A DNA stretch of 64,000 bases from JBBQZO01 sp038207625 (GTDB lineage Bacteria > Pseudomonadota > Gammaproteobacteria > Burkholderiales > Burkholderiaceae_D): NCBI GenBank assembly GCA_038207625.1, contig JBBQZO010000016.1, forward strand, positions 55,417-119,416, read 5' to 3'. Of the stretch, positions 1 to 8,887 are shown piece after piece. A model generated the notes under the pieces. That model ran no database searches and was not told the DNA's origin. It saw nothing but the letters and a program-made list of their open reading frames with translations. Every line of letters starts with the position of its first letter. The first letter of the stretch is position 1. A program made the translations under genes and the position numbers.

Positions 1-356
1 CGCGCGCAGCCGCTTGCGCGGGCGTACGCCAGCACTGCCTGCATCAGCGCGCGCCCGCAGCCTGCGCCGCGCGTATCGGCGCGCACGTACAGTTCCTTGA
101 GCACCAGCGTCGGGCGCAGGTCGAACGTGAACGGGATCGTATACACCAGCGCATAGCCGAGCAAACCGGCGCCATGTTCGGCGACGAAGGCGCAGAACTG
201 CGCCGTGGTCGTGCCGGCGCGTGCGTCCAGACCACGCTCAAGTAAATCCGCTTCGGTGACGCGAAACTGTGCGAGGTAGCCTTCGCAGAGCGCCAGTGCG
301 CGCATCATGTGCAGCAGCGGCGTCGCGTCGCCGGCCTCGGCGCGCCGTACCGTCAT
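1..356 (-). CDS. GNAT family N-acetyltransferase (C-terminus cut by window edge)
   Basis: The minus-strand frame is open from an ATG at 356 to the left edge, about 118 codons. It reads as a Gcn5-related N-acetyltransferase: an N-terminal helix pair, a central strand with AFVAEHGAGLLGYALVYTIP, then LKELYVRADTRGAGCGRALM, which fits the acetyl-CoA-binding R-G-x-G-x-G/A loop of motif A. The substrate cannot be told. It starts 11 bases after the rhodanese stop on the same strand, so the two are probably co-transcribed. The stop lies outside the window. Confidence 0.75.
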   Translation of the reverse strand, partial: MTVRRAEAGDATPLLHMMRALALCEGYLAQFRVTEADLLERGLDARAGTTTAQFCAFVAEHGAGLLGYALVYTIPFTFDLRPTLVLKELYVRADTRGAGCGRALMQAVLAYARASGCA

Positions 357-367
357 GGCCGGCGCGT

Positions 368-778
368 TCACTCGGGCGCGGCGCCGCTGGTCAGTGCGAA
401 ACCTTCGTCGAGCCAGCCGGTGATCCCGCCCGGCATCACCTTGACGGGGCGGCCCAGGCGCGCGAGCCGGATCGCGCCACGCGCCGCGCCGTTGCAATGG
501 GGGCCGGCGCAATACGTGACGAACACGGTATCGAGCGGATACTGCGCCATTTTTGAGGCGATGATTTTGCCGTGCGGCAGATGGACGGCGCCCGGCACAT
601 GACCGGCCGCGTAGGCGTCGGAGCTGCGCACGTCAAGCAGCACGAAGTCGGGCGCGCCGCTGCTGACGACATGGTGCACGTCCCAGCAGTCGGTTTCAAA
701 GCCGAACATGGCCTCGAAGTGGGCCAGGGCGACGGGGCTGGGTGCGGCGGCGAGTTCGGTAACGATGGACATCTTCAT
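368..778 (-). CDS. Single-domain rhodanese-like sulfurtransferase
   Basis: This 136-residue protein carries one rhodanese fold: FVLLDVRSSDAYAAGHVPGAVHLPH (residues 44-68) is the typical first half. The active-site loop CAGPHCNG begins at Cys89, the expected persulfide-forming residue, and a second Cys lies at 94. The last part, VMPGGITGWLDEG, is the usual C-terminal CH2-like motif. Family role: transfer of sulfane sulfur or a related redox role in the cytoplasm; the acceptor is unknown. ATG at 778 is used; a second ATG at 772 is possible. The acetyltransferase follows directly on the same strand. Confidence 0.85.
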   Translation of the reverse strand: MKMSIVTELAAAPSPVALAHFEAMFGFETDCWDVHHVVSSGAPDFVLLDVRSSDAYAAGHVPGAVHLPHGKIIASKMAQYPLDTVFVTYCAGPHCNGAARGAIRLARLGRPVKVMPGGITGWLDEGFALTSGAAPE

Positions 779-882
779 ACTCCGGGTTGGGTTGGGGTAG
801 AAGAATTATCGTCGCGCGGCGCGGCCCCGCGTAGTGGCGCACATGCCAAACTCTGTCAAGATCACGCCATCCGTCGGCGCGC

Positions 883-2328
883 TCAGACCGGCTGCGCCTG
901 GTCCGCACACAGGCGCACGATCTGGCCCAGTGTGGCGATGCTGTCCTCGATCAGCGCGCTCCACGGCGCGCCGGCCGACAGGCGGATGTAGTGGTCGAAT
1001 TTACCCGTATTGGAAAACATCAGTCCCGGCGCGATGCCGATCGACTGCTGGCGCGCCAGTTCAAACACGCGGCGCGCCGAGATGCGCTGGGGCAGCGCGA
1101 TCCACACCAGGCAGCCGCCCTGCGGATTGGACACCGTTACATCAGGCGGAAAGTGGCGCCGCACGGCGCCGATCATCGACGCCGTTTGCTGCTTGACGCC
1201 GCTGCGAAATTTGCGCATGTGGTGGTCGTAGCTGCCGTTTTGCATGAACTCGGCGATGGCCGCCTGGGCCAGCTCGGGCGTGACGATCGAGCTGGTCAGC
1301 TTGAGCGTTTCGACCCGCGCGTGCCAGCGCCCGGCCACCACCCAGCCCAGCCGCAGGCCCGGTGCCAGCGTCTTGGTGATCGAATTACACAGCATCACGC
1401 CGCCGTGCTGGTCGAACGACTTCAGTGAGCGCGGACGCGCGTCGCCGAAATACAATTCGCCGTGCACATCGTCCTCGATCAGTGCGATGGCGCGTTCGGC
1501 CAGTAGTTGTACGACGCGCTGTTTGTGCGCGTCCGGCATCAGACAGCCAAGCGGATTCTGATAGTTCGGCATCAGCAGCACCGCCTGCACGGCGCCTTCG
1601 ACGCTGGTGGCCAGTTCGAGCGCGCCCACCGAGATGCCGGTGTCGGGATCGGTTGGAATTTCGAGCGCGTGCAGGCCGAGCGTTTCGAGGATCTGCAGGA
1701 TGCCGAAATAGGTGGGCGACTCCACCGCCACCGTGTCGCCCGGCTGGGTCACCGCGCGCAGGGCCAGATTGAGCGCCTCGGTGCTGCCGCTGGTGACGAC
1801 GACATCGTCCGGATGAAAACGGCAGCCCGCGTCCAGCCCGCGCCGCGCGATCTGCTCTTTGAACTGTGGGTAGCCGGTGCCGGTCGGGTAGTTGGTCAGG
1901 ATCTCCGGCTGCTGGCGGCTGACGCTGGCGATTAACTGCTGCAGCTTGCGGGTCGGGTACACCTCGGGCGGGCCGGTGGCGATGTCGAAGCGCACCTTGC
2001 AACTGGCGCGCGCCAGGTGCATCAGCTCGAACACGGTCTGGTTGACGCCGCCGCCAGCGGGCAGTTGCGCCGCGTGCGGCTGGCGCGCCGGCGCCCGTTG
2101 CGCCTTGACGAAGTAGCCGGACTTGGGGCGCGCCTCGATCAGCGCGTCGTTTTCCAGCTGCCGATAGGCCTGCATGGCCGTCGACAGGCTTACCTTGTGC
2201 TGCTGCGCCAGCGTGCGCACCGACGGCAGCCGGTGGCCGGCGCCAAGCGCGCCGGCGGCGATCGCGTGGGCGACGTGCTGCGCCACTTGTTGGTACAGCG
2301 GCAGGGCGGCGGTTGGCGGTGTTTCCAT
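883..2328 (-). CDS. MocR/PdxR-type transcriptional regulator (GntR HTH fused to aminotransferase fold)
   Basis: A protein of about 481 residues. Residues ~10-77 form a GntR-type winged helix (LPLYQQVAQHV, then LPSVRTLAQQHKVSLSTAMQAYRQL and KSGYFV). Residues ~110-480 form a fold-type I PLP aminotransferase domain with SITKTLAPGLRLGW, whose Lys (~318) would bind PLP. Such proteins sense an amino-compound or PLP and act as regulators rather than enzymes. An upstream in-frame ATG at 2409 would add 27 residues, but homology-like sequence begins at METPPTAALPLYQQ. It is divergent from the BenE-type transporter, so that gene is the probable target. The ligand is unknown. Confidence 0.85.
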   Translation of the reverse strand: METPPTAALPLYQQVAQHVAHAIAAGALGAGHRLPSVRTLAQQHKVSLSTAMQAYRQLENDALIEARPKSGYFVKAQRAPARQPHAAQLPAGGGVNQTVFELMHLARASCKVRFDIATGPPEVYPTRKLQQLIASVSRQQPEILTNYPTGTGYPQFKEQIARRGLDAGCRFHPDDVVVTSGSTEALNLALRAVTQPGDTVAVESPTYFGILQILETLGLHALEIPTDPDTGISVGALELATSVEGAVQAVLLMPNYQNPLGCLMPDAHKQRVVQLLAERAIALIEDDVHGELYFGDARPRSLKSFDQHGGVMLCNSITKTLAPGLRLGWVVAGRWHARVETLKLTSSIVTPELAQAAIAEFMQNGSYDHHMRKFRSGVKQQTASMIGAVRRHFPPDVTVSNPQGGCLVWIALPQRISARRVFELARQQSIGIAPGLMFSNTGKFDHYIRLSAGAPWSALIEDSIATLGQIVRLCADQAQPV

Positions 2329-2406
2329 GATGCGTAATCCGAGCGTGACAGTGGGGGGGAAATCGATACGGCACAGATGCGCGCGGCGTCGCTCTGTACT
2401 GCACAA

Positions 2407-2423
2407 CATAGCCGATCGCTATG
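2407..2423. promoter_or_regulatory. Inverted repeat between divergent MocR regulator and BenE-type gene
   Basis: CATAGC and GCTATG are perfect 6-base inverted arms with a 5-base centre, flanked by ACA and TGT. It lies in the ~158-bp divergent gap between the MocR start (2328) and the transporter start (2487). Position and symmetry suit an operator for the neighbouring regulator; binding is inferred only. Confidence 0.4.
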
Positions 2424-2486
2424 TCTGTTCGGCGCACCGCGCATTTTGTATGCTGGGCTCACCTTAGAACAACCCAAAGAGTATGC

Positions 2487-3674
2487 ATGAAAACAGATAT
2501 TTCAGTGTCGGCCATCGTCAGCGGCTTGATCGCCGTGCTCATTTCCTACGCCGGTCCCTTGCTCATCGTATTCCAGGCGGCCAGCGCGGCGCAGCTGTCG
2601 AGCGCCCAGCTGTCCTCGTGGATCTGGGCCATTTCGATCGGCAGCGGCGTCACCGGCATTTTCCTAAGCCTGCGCTACAAGGCGCCGGTGATCACCGCCT
2701 GGTCCACGCCGGGAGCGGCGCTGCTGGTGGGCAGCCTGCCCGGGCTGGCGTATCCCGAGGCGGTCGGCGCCTTCCTGTTTTCCGCGCTGGTGATCACGCT
2801 GCTGGGCTGGAGCGGCGGCTTCGACAAGATCATGCGCCACGTGCCCAAACCGATAGCAAGCGCGATGCTGGCCGGGATCCTGCTGCGCTTTGGCGTGGGC
2901 GTGTTTGGCTCGGTGCAAACCCAGCCGGCGCTGGTGCTGACGATGATCCTGGCCTACCTGGTGCTCAAGCGCGTTACGCCGCGTTACGCGATCCCCGGCG
3001 TGCTGTTGTTGGGCACGGCGCTGGCGGCAGCCGGCGGCAAACTGGCGTTCGGCGCGGTGCATCTGGCGATGGCTGCGCCGGTGTTCACGTGGCCCGCGTT
3101 TTCGCTCAGCGCCATCGTCAGCGTGGGCATCCCGCTGTGCATCGTCACGCTGACCGGTCAGCACGTGCCCGGCATCGCCGTGCTGCGCAACGCCGGCTAC
3201 ACGGCGCCGGCCAAGGCGCTGGTCGGCGTGACCGGCCTGGGCGCGCTGCTGCTGGCGCCGTTCGGCGCGCACGGCATCAACCTGGCTGCGATCACGGCGG
3301 CGATCTGCTCGGGTCCCGAGGCGCACGAGCAGCCCGCCAAGCGCTACGTGGCCGGGGTGGCCTGCGGCCTGTTCTACATCCTGGTGGGCTCGTTCGGGGC
3401 CACGCTGGCGGCGTTGTTCGGCGCGCTGCCCAAGGAACTGGTGGCGGCCATCGCCGGCCTGGCGCTATTCGGCGCGATCCTGAACGGTCTGGGCGGCGCA
3501 CTAGCCGACGACAAGCAGCGCGAGTGCGCGCTGATCACCTTCCTCGTGACGGCGTCCAACCTGAGCCTGTTCGGTCTGGGCGCGCCGTTCTGGGGACTGC
3601 TGGCCGGTGTGCTGGCCAACGCAATCCTTAATGGTGGCCTGGCGCACAAGGTGCTGGCCTACGCACGCGCATAG
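2487..3674 (+). CDS. benE: BenE/YdcO family membrane transporter
   Basis: A 395-residue, very hydrophobic inner-membrane protein with about 11-12 predicted transmembrane segments. It matches the BenE (benzoate/H+ symporter-like) family in length and in segments such as SAIVSGLIAVLISYAGPLLIVFQAA, ITAWSTPGAALL and FGAHGINLAAITAAICSG. Start ATG 2487 is preferred over an ORF start at 2421 because MKTDISVSA begins the family-like region and AAAGAG lies at the right distance upstream. No benzoate-catabolic genes are nearby, so the true substrate may be another small acid or purine-like compound. It is divergent from a MocR regulator. Confidence 0.8.
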   Translation: MKTDISVSAIVSGLIAVLISYAGPLLIVFQAASAAQLSSAQLSSWIWAISIGSGVTGIFLSLRYKAPVITAWSTPGAALLVGSLPGLAYPEAVGAFLFSALVITLLGWSGGFDKIMRHVPKPIASAMLAGILLRFGVGVFGSVQTQPALVLTMILAYLVLKRVTPRYAIPGVLLLGTALAAAGGKLAFGAVHLAMAAPVFTWPAFSLSAIVSVGIPLCIVTLTGQHVPGIAVLRNAGYTAPAKALVGVTGLGALLLAPFGAHGINLAAITAAICSGPEAHEQPAKRYVAGVACGLFYILVGSFGATLAALFGALPKELVAAIAGLALFGAILNGLGGALADDKQRECALITFLVTASNLSLFGLGAPFWGLLAGVLANAILNGGLAHKVLAYARA

Positions 3675-3775
3675 CGTGGCCGGTTGGGCAACGTGGAATG
3701 TAGTCGAACCATTTGGTCGCTCCCCTATGATTGCTCATGCAATAATGGTCATCTATCAATAGCAACAGTCGAATC

Positions 3776-5071
3776 ATGAAACGTCTTGCAATTTTGTTGT
3801 TTGTGGCCGCCGCAAGTCAGGCGCACGCTCAAATGGATGCTGCCTTGGCCGAGTACACCGCCCACCACTACGAGGAAGCGCTCAAAATTTACCGGGTGGA
3901 GGCTGAGCGGGGCTTCGGTCAGGCGAATTTCATGTTGGCGCTCATGTACAGCAACGGCGAAGGAGTGCAACGCAATGCGGCTACTGCGATCGCCTACGCC
4001 ACCAAGGCGGCCGACGCGGGTAGCCAAGAAGCGATTTCGATCATCGCCGATTTGTATGCGTCTGACCTATCCGGGGTCAAGGACCTGGCCAAAGCGATCG
4101 ACTGGTATCGCAAGGGCGTCGCGCTCAAGGACACCAACTCGATGCGCCGGCTGAGCAAACTCTATCTGAATGGAAACGGCGTGCCGCAGGACAGCGCGCG
4201 CGCCTTCGCATTGATAAAGGATGCGGCCGATCGGAATGATGTGCTGAGTATGCATGAACTTGGCATCATGTACGAAACCGGCCAAGGAGTAGCCAAGGAC
4301 GGGGAAAAAGCGCGCAGTTGGTATTTGGCGATGCAGCGTCCGCGTTTCGGCGAACGTGTCAGCGGGAACGGCGATCCCAATTTGTACGTCCGACTGGCCA
4401 ACCTGATGGAAAAGACGCCGCACAGCAGTCGCGATCTGGAAACCGCACTCGCGTTGTTTGAGCAGGCTGCCACGGTCGGCAACGGTGACGCGATGTATCG
4501 CCTGGGCGCGATGCATGAGGCCGGCCATGGCGTGGCGCAGGATTATGCACAGGCTGCGGCCTGGTACGAGCGCGCCGCCGATAGCGGCAACGCCGATGGA
4601 ATGTACCGCGGCGGCCTGTTGATCGCGCGCGGGCGTGGCGTCAAGCAAAGCGAGGCCGAGGCGATGAACTGGTTTATCGATGCTGCCAAGCATGGTCACG
4701 CGGTGGCGATGCGCCGCATTGCGCACAATTACGATCAGGGCGGAGCAGTCGAGGTGGATCACGCGAGCGCGAAAAATTGGTATTGCAACGGCGCGCTGGC
4801 CGATGCCGCGTCCTTGCGCGCGATGGCAGTGACTACCCTGATGCCCGAAACTGACGACGGCAAGGTCGTCACTGCACAGTTGGCGATACTCGAGCAATGT
4901 CGCGCCGAAACATCGCAAGATGGCACCACCGCCCGGCAATTGCGTGCGGAACTTGCGGCCAAGCTGGGCCCTGGCGTCCTGACGCAGGCCGCGAATCTGT
5001 CGTCGCAACTGAAGCAAGCGCACAACATCAGCACGGTACTCGACGGCTTTGCGAAGCTCGACTCCGAGTAG
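3776..5071 (+). CDS. Secreted Sel1-like (TPR-type) repeat protein
   Basis: A 431-residue protein that begins with a clear Sec signal peptide (MKRLAILLFVAAASQAHAQ, cleavage after AHA). It continues with at least seven Sel1-like repeats of about 36 residues. Examples are ANFMLALMYSNGEGVQRN, SMRRLSKLYLNGNGVPQD, SMHELGIMYETGQGVAKD, AMYRLGAMHEAGHGVAQD and GMYRGGLLIARGRGVKQS. Such solenoids are periplasmic protein-protein interaction scaffolds. The last ~100 residues lack repeats and are mainly helical. It stands alone, with no operon partner, and the specific role is unknown. Confidence 0.85.
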   Translation: MKRLAILLFVAAASQAHAQMDAALAEYTAHHYEEALKIYRVEAERGFGQANFMLALMYSNGEGVQRNAATAIAYATKAADAGSQEAISIIADLYASDLSGVKDLAKAIDWYRKGVALKDTNSMRRLSKLYLNGNGVPQDSARAFALIKDAADRNDVLSMHELGIMYETGQGVAKDGEKARSWYLAMQRPRFGERVSGNGDPNLYVRLANLMEKTPHSSRDLETALALFEQAATVGNGDAMYRLGAMHEAGHGVAQDYAQAAAWYERAADSGNADGMYRGGLLIARGRGVKQSEAEAMNWFIDAAKHGHAVAMRRIAHNYDQGGAVEVDHASAKNWYCNGALADAASLRAMAVTTLMPETDDGKVVTAQLAILEQCRAETSQDGTTARQLRAELAAKLGPGVLTQAANLSSQLKQAHNISTVLDGFAKLDSE

Positions 5072-5187
5072 CTGCCGCTGCGGCGGCCAGCTCGCAGGCG
5101 CGCGCTGGTAAGTGAGTTGGCACCTGCCGAATTTTCTCGATTTGGCGGGGGGAGAACCCACGTCAGCACGTCTAGGTATCGACCTGG

Positions 5188-5214
5188 CGCGCCGGGACGC
5201 GGCGTCCCGGCGCG
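5188..5214. terminator. Strong GC hairpin between convergent genes
   Basis: A perfect 12-base stem (CGCGCCGGGACG with CGTCCCGGCGCG) closes a 3-base loop. It lies between the Sel1 gene stop (5071) and the ABC permease stop (5226), which converge. There is no U-run on either side, so it could be a 3'-end stabiliser or a Rho-assisted end rather than a classic intrinsic terminator. Confidence 0.5.
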
Positions 5215-5225
5215 GCGGACGCAGG

Positions 5226-6197
5226 TTAGCGCGACTTGATAAAGGGCTTGCCGATCGCTTTCGGCGCGACCGATTTGGCCATCAGGCCAGCGAGCACGAT
5301 GACGGTGACCACGTACGGCACCATCTGGATCAGCGAGCCAGGGATGCGACCGATGCCAGGCAGGTCGACCCCTTCGATCTGGATCTGGACGGCGCCAAAA
5401 AAGCCGAACATCAGGCAGCCCAGCGCCGTGTAGTACGGGCGCCAGTTGCCGAACACCAGCGCGGTCAGTGCCAGGAAACCGGCGCCGGCCGACATGTCGC
5501 GCAGGAAGAAGCCGCTTTGCACCAGCGCCAGGTAGGCGCCCGAGAACGAGCACAGCACGCCGGCCACCAGCATCGCCAGGTAGCGGGTTTTCTCGACGGA
5601 GACGCCGGCCGCATCGGCCGCGTGCGGGTTTTCGCCGCAGGCGCGCAGGCGCAGCCCGAAGCGGCTGTGATAAACCACCCAGTGCACCAGCGGCACCAGC
5701 GCAAACGCCAGATACACCAGCACCGAATGGCCGCCGATCAGGTGGGCGTAGATCCAGCCGAGCACGGGAATCGGCTCGATGCTGGCCGTGCCGGGCAACA
5801 CCACGTCGAACAATCGCGCCTGTCCCAGGTCGGGCGTGCGTCCGCCTTGCTGGAAGAAGAACTGGGCCAGCACGAAGGTCAAGCCGCTCATGGCGATGTT
5901 GATCGCGATGCCGCACACCAGTTGATTGCCCTTTTGCGTGATGCTGACATAGCCTTGCAACAGCGCCAGCGCGGTGGACACGGCCACGCCGGCGGCCACG
6001 CCATACCACGGGTTCTGGGTGGCGAAGGCCACCGCCGCCGAGACGAAGGCCGAGGCGAGGATCTTGCCTTCCAGGCCGATGTCGACGACGCCGCTGCGTT
6101 CGGCGAACAGGCCGGCCATGGCGGCGAACATCAGCACCGGCGCGTTGCGGATGGTGGAGACGACGATGCTGTCGAGGTGGAGCGATTCGATGAACAT
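5226..6197 (-). CDS. Nucleoside-type ABC transporter, inner-membrane permease 2
   Basis: A 323-residue polytopic permease of the branched-chain/ribose permease superfamily, in the subgroup paired with BMP lipoproteins (YufQ/NupQ-like). Typical segments are NAPVLMFAAMAGLFAERSGVVDIGLEGKIL at the N-terminus and GLRLRACGENPHAADAAGVSVEKTRY, the EAA-like cytoplasmic loop that contacts the ATPase. About 8-9 transmembrane helices are visible. It is the last gene of the importer set (binding protein, ATPase, permease, permease), 3 bases after the preceding permease. Known members import nucleosides. Confidence 0.88.
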   Translation of the reverse strand: MFIESLHLDSIVVSTIRNAPVLMFAAMAGLFAERSGVVDIGLEGKILASAFVSAAVAFATQNPWYGVAAGVAVSTALALLQGYVSITQKGNQLVCGIAINIAMSGLTFVLAQFFFQQGGRTPDLGQARLFDVVLPGTASIEPIPVLGWIYAHLIGGHSVLVYLAFALVPLVHWVVYHSRFGLRLRACGENPHAADAAGVSVEKTRYLAMLVAGVLCSFSGAYLALVQSGFFLRDMSAGAGFLALTALVFGNWRPYYTALGCLMFGFFGAVQIQIEGVDLPGIGRIPGSLIQMVPYVVTVIVLAGLMAKSVAPKAIGKPFIKSR

Positions 6198-6200
6198 GGT

Positions 6201-7283
6201 TTAGCCTTTGCGCCGGTTGAGCAGCGCGAGCAGAGCCGGCGCGTAGAAGTTTTCCATCGCGCCGCAAAACAGAATGATCAAGCCCTGGATGAAGATGAAG
6301 GTCTCTTGCGGGATGTTCGGCTTGGACAGCGACAGGTCGAAGCCGCCCTGGATCAGCGCGCCGAACAGCACCGCCGACAGGAAGATGCCGACCGGGTGCT
6401 GGCGCCCCATTAGCGCAATCGCGATGCCGACGAAGCCGGCACCGGCCGGGAAATTGAGACTCAGGTAATGGGTCGAGCCCATCACCGAGTTGACTGCACC
6501 GAGGCCTGCCAGCGCGCCGGAGATCAGCATCGCGACGATCAAGGTGCGGCTGATCGAAATGCCCGCGTAGTGGGCCGCGTGGGCGTTCAGGCCGGTGGCG
6601 CGCAGCGCGTAACCCCACGACGAACGCCACACCATGACGCCGTACACCGCCAGCGCCACGATCGCCAGCAGGAAGCTGACATTGAGCGGCGTGTCGCCCA
6701 GGATCGGCAGCCAGGTGTTCAGGCGCGGCATCGCGCCCGCTTCGGCGAACACGCGGCTGGCCGGATTTTGCTGGCCGGCCGGGATCAGGTATTTGACGAT
6801 CAAGAAATTCATCAGGCTGGCGGCGATGAAGTTGAACATGATCGTCGTGACGACCACGTGACTGCCGCGACGCGCCTGCAGGTAGCCGGGCAGGAAGGCC
6901 CAGGCCGCGCCGAATACGGCGGCGCCCAAGATCGCCAGTGGTATCAATGCCCAGGCGGGCAGGCTGTGGTCGAACGCCAGCATCACCAAGGTCAGGCCCA
7001 GGCCGCCGAAGTACATCTGGCCTTCGCTGCCAATGTTGAACAGGCCGGCCTTCATCGCAATCGACACCGACAGGCCGGTGAAGATGAAGGTCGACGCGTA
7101 GAACAGCGTGTACGACAAGCCTTCCGGATCGAGGATCGCACTGTTGATCAGGATGCCCATTGACTCGAGCGGATTTTCGCCCAGCAGATGGATCACCAGC
7201 GCGGCCACCAACATGGCCGACAGCAGGTTCAGGACGGGCAGCGCGAAGGCGGTGGCCCAGCGGGGCAGTTCGGTGATTTTCAT
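6201..7283 (-). CDS. Nucleoside-type ABC transporter, inner-membrane permease 1
   Basis: A 360-residue permease of the YufP/NupP type. It shows the long N-terminal periplasmic region after the first helix (LLGENPLESMGILINSAI), FIFTGLSVSIAMKAGLFNIGSEGQMYFGGLG and the cytoplasmic loop GYALRATGLNAHAAHYAGISISRT that couples to the ATPase. It ends with LLNRRKG. The start codon overlaps the ATPase stop by 4 bases, indicating translational coupling. Together with the second permease it forms the transmembrane channel. Confidence 0.88.
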   Translation of the reverse strand: MKITELPRWATAFALPVLNLLSAMLVAALVIHLLGENPLESMGILINSAILDPEGLSYTLFYASTFIFTGLSVSIAMKAGLFNIGSEGQMYFGGLGLTLVMLAFDHSLPAWALIPLAILGAAVFGAAWAFLPGYLQARRGSHVVVTTIMFNFIAASLMNFLIVKYLIPAGQQNPASRVFAEAGAMPRLNTWLPILGDTPLNVSFLLAIVALAVYGVMVWRSSWGYALRATGLNAHAAHYAGISISRTLIVAMLISGALAGLGAVNSVMGSTHYLSLNFPAGAGFVGIAIALMGRQHPVGIFLSAVLFGALIQGGFDLSLSKPNIPQETFIFIQGLIILFCGAMENFYAPALLALLNRRKG

Positions 7284-8809
7284 GATTTGTGCAGTCCACC
7301 CATTAAGAGGCCGATGCGGGTGGTATCGAATTCCTCAATCTTCAATTCGCCGGTGATGCGTCCGCCCGACATGACGATGATGCGGTCGGCCAGCGCGCGC
7401 ACCTCTTCCAGTTCGACCGACACCAGCAGGATCGCCACGCCGGCGTCGCGCAGTTTCAAAAGCTCCGTGTGGATCGCCTCAATGGTGCCGATGTCGACCC
7501 CGCGGGTCGGTTGACCCACCAGCATCAGCTTCGGTGCCGCTTGCACTTCGCGCGCGATCACCACCTTTTGCTGGGTGCCGCCCGAGAGCAGGCCGATGCG
7601 CAGTTCCGGATCGGACGGGCGCACGTCGAACGCTTTGAGCAAGCTGGCGCAGCGCGCGGCGATGGCCTTGAAGTCGAACAGGCCCCAGCCGTTGGTGACC
7701 CGCTTTTGATAGCCGAACACGGTGTTCTGCATGACCGAGAAATCCTTGATCACGCCGTCGCGCAGACGGTCCTCGGGGATGTGGGCGATGCCCAGCGTGC
7801 GGAACACGGCGGGCAGGCCGTCGGCGTCGCGCCGCTTGGCGTACGGCAGCGCGCTTCCCAGCAGCTCGACCTGGCCGGCGCTGGGCAGGCGCATGCCCGA
7901 CAAAATCTCCAGCAATTCGCTCTGGCCGTTGCCGGACACGCCGGCCAGCGCGACGATTTCGCCGGCGCGCAAATTGAAATCGATATCGGCCAGCAGCTTG
8001 ACGCCCTGCTTGTCGAGCAGCTGCAAACCGGCCACATTGAGCACCGTGGCGCCGGGCGCGTAGGGCGCGCGCGGCAGCTCGCTTTGGATCGGGCGGCCCA
8101 CCATCATGTTGGCCAGTTCTTCTTTCGAGGTGCTGGCCGTGTCGACCGCGCCGACCACGCGCCCGCCGCGCATCACCGTCACCGAATCGGTGATGTCGAG
8201 GATCTCCTGCAGCTTGTGGGTGATCAGCACGATGGTCTTGCCCTGCTCCTTGAACAGGCGCAGGATCTCGAACAGCGACGCCGTTTCCTGCGCCGTCAGC
8301 ACGGCGGTCGGCTCGTCCAGAATCAGGATGTTGGCGCTGCGGTAGATCTGCTTGAGGATCTCGACGCGCTGCTGCGCGCCCACCGACAGGTCTTCGATTT
8401 TCGCCAGCGGATCGACGTCGAGCCGGTAGCGCGTGCAGATCTCGCGCAGCTTGGCCTCGGTGGCCACGCGCTGGGCGGCCAGCGTCGGGCCGCCTTCGCT
8501 GCCCAGCATGACGTTGTCGAGCACGGTGAAATTTTCCACCAACATGAAGTGCTGATGCACCATGCCGATGCCCATGGCGATCGCGTCGTGGCTGCTGCGG
8601 ATCGCGCGCAGCTGGCCGTCCAGCAGAATCTGGCCGGAGCTGGCCTGATAGTAGCCGTACAGGATGCTCATCAGGGTCGATTTGCCGGCGCCATTCTCGC
8701 CCACCAGGCCGTGGATGGCGCCTTTGGCGATGGAGAAGCTCACGTCGACGTTCGCTTGCACCGCCCCGAAGGCTTTGCTGATTTGGCGAAATTCTACAGC
8801 TGGCTGCAT
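7280..8809 (-). CDS. Nucleoside-type ABC transporter, double-domain ATPase
   Basis: About 509 residues with two tandem ABC cassettes, as in RbsA/YufO. The first has Walker A GENGAGKST, signature LSVGAQQRVEILK and Walker B ILILDEPTAVLT. The second has a degenerate Walker A (GVSGNGQSELLE), signature LLSGGTQQKVVIARE and LMLVGQPTRGVD in place of a canonical Walker B. This asymmetry is normal for the family. The longest reading frame starts at a TTG (8830); ATG 8809 (MQPAVEFRQISKAFG) is preferred because it fits the domain start. It lies between the binding-protein gene and the permeases. Confidence 0.88.
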   Translation of the reverse strand: MQPAVEFRQISKAFGAVQANVDVSFSIAKGAIHGLVGENGAGKSTLMSILYGYYQASSGQILLDGQLRAIRSSHDAIAMGIGMVHQHFMLVENFTVLDNVMLGSEGGPTLAAQRVATEAKLREICTRYRLDVDPLAKIEDLSVGAQQRVEILKQIYRSANILILDEPTAVLTAQETASLFEILRLFKEQGKTIVLITHKLQEILDITDSVTVMRGGRVVGAVDTASTSKEELANMMVGRPIQSELPRAPYAPGATVLNVAGLQLLDKQGVKLLADIDFNLRAGEIVALAGVSGNGQSELLEILSGMRLPSAGQVELLGSALPYAKRRDADGLPAVFRTLGIAHIPEDRLRDGVIKDFSVMQNTVFGYQKRVTNGWGLFDFKAIAARCASLLKAFDVRPSDPELRIGLLSGGTQQKVVIAREVQAAPKLMLVGQPTRGVDIGTIEAIHTELLKLRDAGVAILLVSVELEEVRALADRIIVMSGGRITGELKIEEFDTTRIGLLMGGLHKS

Positions 8810-8887
8810 AGGATCATTCGATAGTTTCAATAGCGACGCGCCGGACGGGACGACCCCGTGCGGCGCGCTGTGTGATGGTGACGGTGC

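Noticed and set aside
4759..7299. An 846-codon open frame on the minus strand across the two permease genes and the end of the Sel1 gene
   Set aside because: It is out of frame with two clear permeases and an opposite-strand Sel1 protein, has a low-complexity R/G/A/P-rich translation, and is typical of shadow frames in GC-rich DNA.
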